Below the pieces are notes generated by a model. It was not told where the DNA came from. It saw nothing but the letters and a program-made list of their open reading frames with translations, and ran no database searches. 16,770 nucleotides of DNA from JBFMHD01 sp040752395 [NCBI: Candidatus Hydrogenedentota bacterium]. Its GTDB lineage: Bacteria > JBFMHD01. The stretch covers positions 1 through 16,770 of the forward strand of contig JBFMHD010000035.1 of NCBI GenBank assembly GCA_040752395.1, written 5' to 3'. Below, piece by piece: positions 1 through 5,848 of this stretch. The position numbers and the translations under genes were made by a program. Each line of letters begins with the position of its first letter. Within the stretch, counting starts at the first letter, position 1.

Positions 1-14
1 ACCATCTACGTTTT

Positions 15-58
15 GAGGCACAAAGGCACAAAGGCACAGAGGCACAAAGGCACAAAGG
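15..58. repeat. Octamer tandem array (AAGGCACA)n
   Basis: Five and a half contiguous 8-bp units, AAGGCACA with two GAGGCACA variants. A shorter array of the same unit on the opposite strand lies at 16604-16624. No coding potential is seen. Positions 60-106 continue as loosely repeated ATTAGGGGAT / ATAGGGGATGGGG units. The array sits just outside the heptamer cassette that starts at 107. Confidence 0.9.
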
Positions 59-106
59 ATATTAGGGGATGGGTCATAGGGGATGGGGTATATTAGGGGT
101 TGTGAG

Positions 107-294
107 TCGCAAGTCGTGAGTCAAAACAGGACTCGAGACTCAAGACTCAAGACTCAAGACTTTTCAGCAGGTTCCGGGCTTTTGGCTCCAGCCGGCTGTA
201 GCCCGTAGCCCGAAGTCTGAAGCCTGTCCTGATACTTATCACTTCTTGCTTCTTTCGTTATCTTTCTTTTTCGTTATCTTGCTTCTTGCTTCTT
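107..294 (+). repeat. Composite heptamer repeat cassette, left copy
   Basis: A mosaic of 7-bp tandem arrays. 131-162 holds ACTCGAG then three ACTCAAG units. About 198-231 holds GTAGCCC, GTAGCCC, GAAGTCT and GAAGCCT. 236-256 holds CTTCTT-type units and 278-294 holds two CTTGCTT units. Between arrays is a GC-rich spacer with the 10-bp palindrome CAGCCGGCTG at 189-198. The same blocks in the same order occur at 5618-5805 (same strand) and from 16770 down to 16631 (opposite strand). This copy has three ACTCAAG units where the right copy has two, so unit number varies. All copies lie upstream of a gene and point towards it; here the gene starts at 416. No ORF is supported. Confidence 0.9.
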
Positions 295-368
295 AAGTAA
301 ATTCTACCGCACCAATAACTGACGTATTACGAAAAAAATACATCGTTAGCGATAAATTTTAGAATTGC

Positions 369-396
369 TTGACATCTGTTATAATAATTGTAAATT
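369..396 (+). promoter_or_regulatory. Putative sigma70 promoter of the GYF/OB-fold gene
   Basis: TTGACA at 369-374, then a 16-bp spacer and TAAATT at 391-396. Transcription would start near 403, leaving a short leader with the purine-rich AGGGCAGGGA before the ATG at 416. A better -10 match, TATAAT at 380-385, is too close to this -35. This placement supports the start at 416 over the ATG at 365, which lies upstream of the promoter. Confidence 0.5.
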
Positions 397-415
397 ATTA
401 ACAAGGGCAGGGAAA

Positions 416-1882
416 ATGAGTGATTGGTATTATGCTGATTATGGTCAATCAATAGGTCCTTTTAACGAAGAACAGATAAAAGATTTAATAAAAAATAATA
501 AGATAAAAAAAGAGACTTTTCTATGGCGTGAAGGCTTCTCTGATTGGACACCATTAGAAAAACTATCTGAATTTTCATCCGCACTTGAATTTAAATATGA
601 AAAGAAACCAAGAATTGAGATGCCGCAAGATATAAAACCAGGTACTGAAACTTCGTTTTATATACCAAAAGAAGAAAACGTAGTAAAACAAATAATTGAT
701 TGGGCTTCAGGCCCGGCGGAAGAGGAGGGTCAGTGTCCGACCTGCGGTTATTTTGTGGGCTCGCTTTTAACGTGTCCGAGATGCGGGGCAAGACCCGGAA
801 AACGTATCAGCATACGGCTACTTAAAATCGGCTCGATCGCAGGCTCTATCATCGGTATCATTTTACTCTGGCTTGCTGCTTATGCAAAAAATCCGATACA
901 GATAAAAGTTGGCGATATTGATGAACGAATGAACGGCGCCCTTGTTAAAATTGTAGGAAGAGTTACATCTTATGAAGAAAATACTGAAAATAATACTTTA
1001 CGAATGCAAGTCGATGATGGCACAGGTGAGATTTTATTAAATGCATATAATAAACTCGCTCAATTCAAAAAAGTGCTCGCAGATAATATGCCAGGTATCG
1101 GGGATAAAGTTGAGGTCACAGGCCAGATTAATGAGACCCAGAAATTTGGAGTCTCTATGTTTGTATCTATCCCTGAAAGAGTTAAACTACTTGAAAGATT
1201 TAAATTAAAAGACGTTGATATCAGTGATATCACTGAAAAAGATGTAAGCGAGATAGTTAGAATTAAAGCCTCGATTGCTTCTTATAAAAAGCAGACCACA
1301 AGAAAAGGAACTGTACTACATAAATATGTGCTTTCTGATGGCACCGGTAGCATTAATATGACAATATTTGGTAAAGAGATGGATGGTCTTCCCCAAAAGA
1401 CCCAGAAAATACTCCTGGATAAAAAAAATAAACTTGAATTAGTCGTTAAAATCGGTCAATACAGAGAAGAATTACAGGTCGAGATTATGGATTATAACAA
1501 GATAAAAGTTCTCGGAGATGCTGAAGAAATAACCGAAGAAGCAGTAAAGGAAAAAGAAGAGGAAACCATCACACAAGAACAAGAACGAGAAATAAAGAAA
1601 CCAAAAAAAATAAAAAATATAACTAAATCTGATCTTAAAAAAATATGCTATATCGAAGCAGAAGTATCAAAAATGGATATAAAAGAAAAAGGTAAACTCA
1701 TAACACTCGATGACGGCAGTGGTGAGATACAGGTTATGTTCTGGAAGAGTTTAAGAGATGAGATAAAAGGTTTCAATAAGATTAAAGAGGGTGCTAAAAT
1801 ATCAGGGAACTTTAAAGTTGATGAATATAAAGGTAAGTTACAATTAAAACTTACAGACTATGAGAATATAAAAGTAGAGTAG
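416..1882 (+). CDS. Membrane-anchored GYF-2 / zinc-ribbon / triple OB-fold protein
   Basis: A 488-residue protein of unknown function. Residues 3-52 form a GYF_2-type domain (WYYADYG, GPF, FLWREGFSDW), usually a peptide-binding or regulatory module. Cys107, Cys110, Cys120 and Cys123 form a small zinc ribbon (CPTC...CPRC). One membrane helix spans about 138-156. Three OB-fold-like units follow, at about 161-255, 275-365 and 402-488, each carrying a matching turn: DDGTGEI, SDGTGSI and DDGSGEI. A charged Glu/Lys linker (about 368-400) separates the second and third. The layout suggests cytoplasmic GYF and zinc ribbon with OB domains across the membrane, or the reverse; I cannot decide. OB folds bind nucleic acid, oligosaccharide or protein, so DNA binding is not implied. 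The start at 416 has an SD-like purine run and a promoter just upstream. The permease gene follows after 184 bp of repeats, so co-transcription is possible but unproven. Confidence 0.85.
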   Translation: MSDWYYADYGQSIGPFNEEQIKDLIKNNKIKKETFLWREGFSDWTPLEKLSEFSSALEFKYEKKPRIEMPQDIKPGTETSFYIPKEENVVKQIIDWASGPAEEEGQCPTCGYFVGSLLTCPRCGARPGKRISIRLLKIGSIAGSIIGIILLWLAAYAKNPIQIKVGDIDERMNGALVKIVGRVTSYEENTENNTLRMQVDDGTGEILLNAYNKLAQFKKVLADNMPGIGDKVEVTGQINETQKFGVSMFVSIPERVKLLERFKLKDVDISDITEKDVSEIVRIKASIASYKKQTTRKGTVLHKYVLSDGTGSINMTIFGKEMDGLPQKTQKILLDKKNKLELVVKIGQYREELQVEIMDYNKIKVLGDAEEITEEAVKEKEEETITQEQEREIKKPKKIKNITKSDLKKICYIEAEVSKMDIKEKGKLITLDDGSGEIQVMFWKSLRDEIKGFNKIKEGAKISGNFKVDEYKGKLQLKLTDYENIKVE

Positions 1883-1900
1883 TATCGTCGCTTCGCTTCA

Positions 1901-2032
1901 TTGCAAATTGCAGATTGCAAATTTATTTAGTCTTCTTCGTTGTTTTGTTTTTTCATTCATTTTGCAATTTCCAATTTCAAATCTTATTTCCAATTCGACA
2001 TTCAAAAGAATGTCGCCTTGCTTCTTGCTTCT
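1901..2032. repeat. Inverted heptamer arrays, perfect hairpin and CTTGCTT array
   Basis: 1901-1924 is TTGCAAA, TTGCAGA, TTGCAAA, TTT. 1961-1981 is TTTGCAA, TTTCCAA, TTTCAAA, the reverse complement of the same heptamer, so the two arrays can pair across a 36-bp loop. 1996-2015 is a perfect hairpin, CGACATTC AAAA GAATGTCG. 2017-2032 is two CTTGCTT units, as seen at 278-294 and 5783-5805. The segment fills most of the gap between the OB-fold gene and the permease gene. A terminator role is possible, but no T-run follows the hairpin. Confidence 0.85.
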
Positions 2033-2066
2033 AACTATAACCAGGTGATTACATAGAGTAGCTATT

Positions 2067-3482
2067 ATGGAAGGGCTTATTATTATAATTTACACTTTAC
2101 TCGGTACTTTAATCGGTGCTTTACTTTGTCTTATCCCATCTCTTCATATATATAATGTTACTGGTATAGCTTTATTACTCTGGCTGCATGTTCGAACTAT
2201 AATCCCGTATTATGCTATGGGCTCATTTTTTATGGCTATGATGGTTTCATTTGCCTTTATAAACACGATACCAATGACATTTTTTGCAGCAGCTGATGAA
2301 TCCGCGGGTGCTACTATACTCCCATCGCTTGATATGCTAAAGAACGGCAAGGGAAAAGATGCCTCGCTACTTGCGGGTCTCGGTACACTTGTCGGCGGTA
2401 TCTTATTAATTGTTCTTACGCCTGCATTCTACCTTTTATTTACTTATGTCTATGCTATTATGCGACCGCATCTTCACTGGATACTTGGTATAATTATGGT
2501 TTTTTATGTTATGAGTGAATGGCCTAAAGGTTGCGGCAGGGGAAAGACCTGGTGGCGAAAATTTCTTGATGGCTGGCGGAATGTCTATATGGGTATGCTG
2601 ACATTTACATTATCTGCGATAGTTGGATTAATTGTTTTAACAAAACCGCTTGCACCACCTGAAATGAGTTTTCAAAATATTATGCCTATATTTCTTGGGT
2701 TCTTTGCATTCCCTTCAATAATACAGGCTATGCTCTCTGATATTAAGATCCCTAAACAATATACCAATTACAGATATATTAATGCGGGCTGGGATGATGT
2801 AGCATATTCTTCGCTGCCAGGTGTGATAGGTGGTATGATCTGTGCCTTGATGCCAGCTGTTACTGTCGGTATATCAGCTATCTTCGCAAGCCATATGACA
2901 AATCATAGGAACTTACGAGCAGCCTCATTTGAAAAACCAAGAGAACCTGATACCCATATCTATCTTCATACACCAGAAATATATTACACCCAGGAACGGA
3001 CTTTTCTTATTGCCGGTGGAATAAATAAAATTATCTATTATGTTGGTGCATTTCTCTTTATTTTTATCTTAACAGAGATCACACCTAATGGGATGGGACG
3101 TGGTGGTATGAATATCATTTTGAAACCTGTATTTGCTCCTGAACCAGGTGATTACCCGGTTATACTTGCTTCTATATTTTTCAGTTCCTGTTTATGTATG
3201 CTGTTATTAATCTGGTTCACTGATTTAACTATTAAAGTATTACCTAAAATCAATATAAAATTAACCTATAGTATTGTGACGGTTGTATTATTTATAATTT
3301 TATATATTATGGGTGGTGGCTGGACCGCGGTATTAATTGCAGCAGTAACTACCTGCATCGGTTCTATCCCTGTATTTTTCAATTGCAGGCGTTCACATTG
3401 TATGGCTGTACTTTTAGTTCCGATCGCTATAAATATGGCTGGTTATGGTGATACGATAGCAAGATTTTTGAGGTTAGTATGA
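2067..3482 (+). CDS. TctA-like membrane permease (archaeal-type, COG1784-like)
   Basis: A 471-residue polytopic membrane protein with about ten or more hydrophobic segments. Family-like features are the N-terminal G-rich helix ending in LIPSLHIYN (22-30), the INTIPMTFF...DESAGATILPSLDML block (65-91), the loop KNGKGKDA (92-99), the LPGVIGGMICALMPAVTVG helix (250-268) and the terminal RRSHCMAVLLVP motif (441-452). These match my memory of the TctA/DUF112-related permeases that archaea and some candidate phyla carry without partners. No TctB or periplasmic TctC gene lies nearby, so a classical tripartite tricarboxylate transporter is not supported and the substrate is unknown. The ATG at 2067 has only a weak upstream GAG. 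The stop overlaps the next start (ATGA), which points to translational coupling. Confidence 0.8.
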   Translation: MEGLIIIIYTLLGTLIGALLCLIPSLHIYNVTGIALLLWLHVRTIIPYYAMGSFFMAMMVSFAFINTIPMTFFAAADESAGATILPSLDMLKNGKGKDASLLAGLGTLVGGILLIVLTPAFYLLFTYVYAIMRPHLHWILGIIMVFYVMSEWPKGCGRGKTWWRKFLDGWRNVYMGMLTFTLSAIVGLIVLTKPLAPPEMSFQNIMPIFLGFFAFPSIIQAMLSDIKIPKQYTNYRYINAGWDDVAYSSLPGVIGGMICALMPAVTVGISAIFASHMTNHRNLRAASFEKPREPDTHIYLHTPEIYYTQERTFLIAGGINKIIYYVGAFLFIFILTEITPNGMGRGGMNIILKPVFAPEPGDYPVILASIFFSSCLCMLLLIWFTDLTIKVLPKINIKLTYSIVTVVLFIILYIMGGGWTAVLIAAVTTCIGSIPVFFNCRRSHCMAVLLVPIAINMAGYGDTIARFLRLV

Positions 3483-4606
3483 AGGGTTTAACACATTTTA
3501 TGTCAGCAGTAGCTACTGCTACTTTTATCCCTGAGGTTGTAAGGATGTCGACCTCGGGTCGACTCTCATCAGTTGAAGGTGCTTGTAGCTCATTTATTTT
3601 GCTATTACCAGGGATATTCGGGCTTTTACCTGATACAATGGATTTTAAACTCGGTCAATTTTTTTCCATCGCTGAATATGAGATAGACCCTGGCCCACGT
3701 AACCCCAACCCACAGAAAATGGCTGAAACCTTTGCTCTGGCTGTGAAAGAAGCAGGTGATACTGGTAAATTTGTTCGGGTTCAATTCTTTCCCATCCAAC
3801 TCGGCGCAAGTTTATGGCGACAGTACAATATAATTTTTGAGCCCAAAGAAGTTATAATTCAGTTCAATGAAAAGGTAAAGACTTCACAGGTACCTATACC
3901 GGGTTCAGCCCCGAAACATAATAGAGTTGGCAGAGCTAAACTCGATTATGAATTAAAAAGTAAAAATATGGATATTGATTGGTTGAATAAAGTGGTGCGG
4001 TGGCTCAGACAAAAGATTAAAGGCCCTGACAAGCCTGCAGGAGCCATCAAGCCATCTACTCTTGACATATTAAGCGGCACACAATTTGGGTTTCAAAAAG
4101 AAGCTGATGGGAAAATATATTTCAACTGGCTGCCATGGCACAGAACCTGGAGTCATTCGTATGTTCTCTGTTTTCTTCTGACAATACCAATTTACATTAT
4201 TACTTACTTATTGGGTTTTCATAACTGGTGGTTATATGGTTTAGTAGCGTTTCTTGGCTCGTTTGTTCACATAACCGAGGATATGACGGGTCATATTGGG
4301 GGTGCATTATTCTGGCCTTTACATAAACCGCGTTCTGAAGGTTTAGAGCTCTTCAAAGCAAGCGACCCGAGAACCAATTTTAGTATAGATTATGCATCAA
4401 TTGTTCTTGCGATATGGAATGTTGACAGGTTCTCGACAAAACTCATACCTATGCCTGGCTGGTTATATCTTATACTTTTTTTAGTCATCCCGTTGTTTTT
4501 TTATTTCAAATACGTGGCAAAAATAAAACAGAAACTTATAGAGCAGGAAGAAAGAGCTTTGATGGAGGAGCCTGATGGCACAGGCGAGGCAGTCGTTGAT
4601 TCATAA
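3479..4606 (+). CDS. YdjM/DUF457-like membrane-bound putative metal-dependent hydrolase with large insert
   Basis: A 375-residue protein that resembles the DUF457/YdjM family in two separated blocks. The N-terminal block has THF (5-7), a membrane segment at about 35-50 and LLPDTMD (49-55). The C-terminal block has WHRTWSHS (220-227), membrane helices at about 228-262, H264, the EDMTGHIGG turn (267-275) and FWPLHKPR (278-285). These His and Asp residues are candidate metal ligands by family analogy. Between the blocks, about residues 58-215 are mostly hydrophilic, much longer than I expect for this family. Two helices near 324-345 and a Glu-rich cytoplasmic-type tail end the protein. It starts 4 bp inside the permease gene, so the two are probably translated together and may act on the same substrate or complex. 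Catalytic activity is inferred, not shown. Confidence 0.75.
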   Translation: MKGLTHFMSAVATATFIPEVVRMSTSGRLSSVEGACSSFILLLPGIFGLLPDTMDFKLGQFFSIAEYEIDPGPRNPNPQKMAETFALAVKEAGDTGKFVRVQFFPIQLGASLWRQYNIIFEPKEVIIQFNEKVKTSQVPIPGSAPKHNRVGRAKLDYELKSKNMDIDWLNKVVRWLRQKIKGPDKPAGAIKPSTLDILSGTQFGFQKEADGKIYFNWLPWHRTWSHSYVLCFLLTIPIYIITYLLGFHNWWLYGLVAFLGSFVHITEDMTGHIGGALFWPLHKPRSEGLELFKASDPRTNFSIDYASIVLAIWNVDRFSTKLIPMPGWLYLILFLVIPLFFYFKYVAKIKQKLIEQEERALMEEPDGTGEAVVDS

Positions 4607-4713
4607 CCCGTCATCCCATATTTTCTCGGAATGAGAATGCCAGGCTTGGAAAGAGAAAGGAACAAGAATTATCTCGATAGCACACGGAAGAAAAATGGTT
4701 TAAAATTTAGGTA

Positions 4714-4743
4714 TTGACAAAAGGTATGAATATTAGGTATAAT
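4714..4743 (+). promoter_or_regulatory. Consensus promoter of the MazEF-like operon, apparently leaderless
   Basis: TTGACA at 4714-4719, an 18-bp spacer and TATAAT at 4738-4743, both perfect hexamers. The antitoxin ATG at 4751 lies 8 bp after the last -10 base, about where transcription should begin, so the mRNA would have essentially no leader. There is no Shine-Dalgarno sequence. An antitoxin-toxin complex could repress by covering this site, but I see no convincing palindrome. Confidence 0.8.
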
Positions 4744-4750
4744 TAGTAAT

Positions 4751-4990
4751 ATGAAAACAGCTGTGTTTATCCCGGATGACATTTTTTTAGCGATCGAAAA
4801 ACACTCGAGATTATTAAAGGTTTCGAGAAGCAGACTTATTTCCGAGGCTGCGAAACGGTATATATCTGAATTAGAAAAGCAAGAAATTTTGGATACGCTT
4901 AATGAAGTTTATGCCAAACCCTTTGAAAGTAATATTAAAAGATATAAAAAGCACTTCGCTAAAAATATATTGAGAGGGGGAAAGTATTGA
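4751..4990 (+). CDS. MazE/RHH-type antitoxin
   Basis: A 79-residue basic protein. Residues 1-45 fit a ribbon-helix-helix DNA-binding domain: a short strand (KTAVFIPDD), then two helices containing IEKHSRLLKVSRSRLISEA. The tail at 46-79 is the likely toxin-binding segment (AKPFESNIKRYKKHF). Such antitoxins bind and neutralise the toxin and repress their own promoter. The stop codon overlaps the toxin start by 4 bp (TTGA), the usual coupled arrangement. The assignment rests on size, the RHH pattern and the adjacent MazF-like gene. Confidence 0.85.
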   Translation: MKTAVFIPDDIFLAIEKHSRLLKVSRSRLISEAAKRYISELEKQEILDTLNEVYAKPFESNIKRYKKHFAKNILRGGKY

Positions 4991-5337
4991 TAAAACAGGG
5001 GGATATTTTCTGGGTTAATTTTGGGTATAAACGAGGTTCTTCGCCAGCATACCGGCATCCGTGCCTTGTGGTCCAGAACGATATATTTAATAAAAGCCTT
5101 ATAAAGACCGTTGTTGTCTGTCTTATAACAAGCAATGTTATGCTTTCTCGCGCTCCAGGGAATGTATTTTTAAAGAAAGGCACAGCAAATCTTCCTAAAG
5201 ACAGCGTTGTAAATATTTCGCAGATTACCACCGTGGATAAAAGCGAACTTGTTGAAAAGATAGGCCATTTATCTGCTGATAAATTTACTGAGGTAATAAG
5301 CGGAATTAACCTACTGATATCCAAACAGGAAATTTAA
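4987..5337 (+). CDS. MazF/PemK-family endoribonuclease toxin
   Basis: A 116-residue protein with the MazF/PemK SH3-like barrel pattern: KQGDIFWVNFG (3-13), SSPAYRHPCLVVQND (18-32), VVCLITSN (43-50), GNVFLKKGTANLPKDSVVNISQI (58-80) and the C-terminal helices. In the family an Arg of the RP..VVQ strand and a Thr of the ITSN strand are catalytic. Here these are R23, although the usual RP is RHP, and T48. The protein should be a sequence-specific mRNA interferase held inactive by the upstream antitoxin. It starts at a TTG overlapping the antitoxin stop, with AGAGGGGG (4972-4979) as ribosome site. Length is normal and the frame is intact, so it is probably active. Confidence 0.9.
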   Translation: MIKQGDIFWVNFGYKRGSSPAYRHPCLVVQNDIFNKSLIKTVVVCLITSNVMLSRAPGNVFLKKGTANLPKDSVVNISQITTVDKSELVEKIGHLSADKFTEVISGINLLISKQEI

Positions 5338-5460
5338 GGGTCTTTCGTAATTAAGTTGCAATTTAAATTAATAAATTGTATTCTTTTAAACCCTGTTTAT
5401 CGCATTTAAAGATACTCACTACATTTTTTATTTTTTGTAATTTCAATATAATCAATATAA

Positions 5461-5583
5461 GGTAAAGAGGGGCACAAGACCCGCTCTTTAGACTTTAGAC
5501 CTGTTTTTAAAAAAAGGGGGATTAAAAGAAATCTCTATGTCGTTCTATTTCAAAGGTGAGATGTGTTAAGTCATCTCTTAATT
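5461..5583 (+). ncRNA. Candidate structured RNA element, copy 1
   Basis: This stretch aligns with 9092-9192 over roughly 75 bases, from GAGGGGCACAAGACCCG onwards. It can form stem 1, AAAGAG (5464-5469) with CTCTTT (5484-5489) plus inner GGG/CCC. Stem 2 is GGGATT (5518-5523) with AATCTC (5530-5535). Stem 3 is GAGATG (5557-5562) with CATCTC (5571-5576). Stem 2 of the other copy pairs through different bases, which suggests the RNA fold is what is kept. No known riboswitch or sRNA family is recognised. The element lies between the toxin gene and the Hsp70-like gene, separated from the latter by a repeat cassette. The rest of the gap (5338-5460) is AT-rich with no feature seen. Confidence 0.45.
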
Positions 5584-5617
5584 ATGTCGATAAATTAATC
5601 AGAACACTTTTAAATCA

Positions 5618-5805
5618 GTCGTGAGTCATAAGTTATCAGTCTTGAGTCGTCAGACCTAAGTCCTTAGTCTTTGACTTACGACTTATTGACCGATTTTACG
5701 ATTCTGGACCCTCGACTTTTCAGCTGTAGGCCGTAGCCCGAAGTCTGAAGCCTGTCCTGATACTTCTCACTTCTTCCGTTATCTTGCTTCTTGCCTCTTG
5801 CTTCT
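5618..5805 (+). repeat. Composite heptamer repeat cassette, internal copy
   Basis: The same block order as the left cassette. First come GAGTC-type heptamers, here degenerate and in both orientations (5618-5695). Next is ACTTTTCAGC followed by GTAGGCC, GTAGCCC, GAAGTCT and GAAGCCT (about 5717-5758). Then come TCCTGATACTTCTCACTTCTTC and CTTGCTT, CTTGCCT, CTTGCTT (5783-5803). It lacks the CAGCCGGCTG spacer of the outer copies. It runs directly into the promoter of the Hsp70-like gene. Confidence 0.9.
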
Positions 5806-5836
5806 ACTTGATATTATTACACTTACAACGTTTTTC
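5797..5836 (+). promoter_or_regulatory. Shared promoter/leader of the Hsp70-like gene
   Basis: These 40 bp match the upstream region of the HPr-like gene (complement of 16356-16395) at 37 positions. The block contains TGATATTAT (5809-5817), which reads as an extended -10 (TGnTATTAT). No good -35 is present; the CTTGCTT repeat units occupy that space. Transcription would begin near 5824, giving a leader of about 25 nt with the strong ribosome site GAAGGAGG at 5837-5844. Confidence 0.55.
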
Positions 5837-5848
5837 GAAGGAGGCCGT

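Noticed and set aside
131-162. Tandem repeats as a CRISPR array.
   Set aside because: Units are 7 bp and contiguous, with no spacers and no cas genes.
365-415. An upstream ATG at 365 for the GYF/OB-fold protein.
   Set aside because: It lies before the -35 box, adds residues that do not fit the GYF domain start, and has no ribosome site.
2067-3482. Naming the permease tctA and calling a tripartite tricarboxylate transporter.
   Set aside because: No TctB or TctC is present and the sequence fits the orphan archaeal-type branch, so the substrate and system are unsupported.
4607-4660. A CGTCATCCC...GGAATGA element resembling dispersed GTCATTCC-type repeats.
   Set aside because: There is a single copy in the window and the pairing is poor; it cannot be assigned to a repeat family.
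4731-4751. A palindromic operator (TATTA...TAATA) over the MazEF-like -10.
   Set aside because: Only the five outer bases pair, which is expected by chance in AT-rich DNA.
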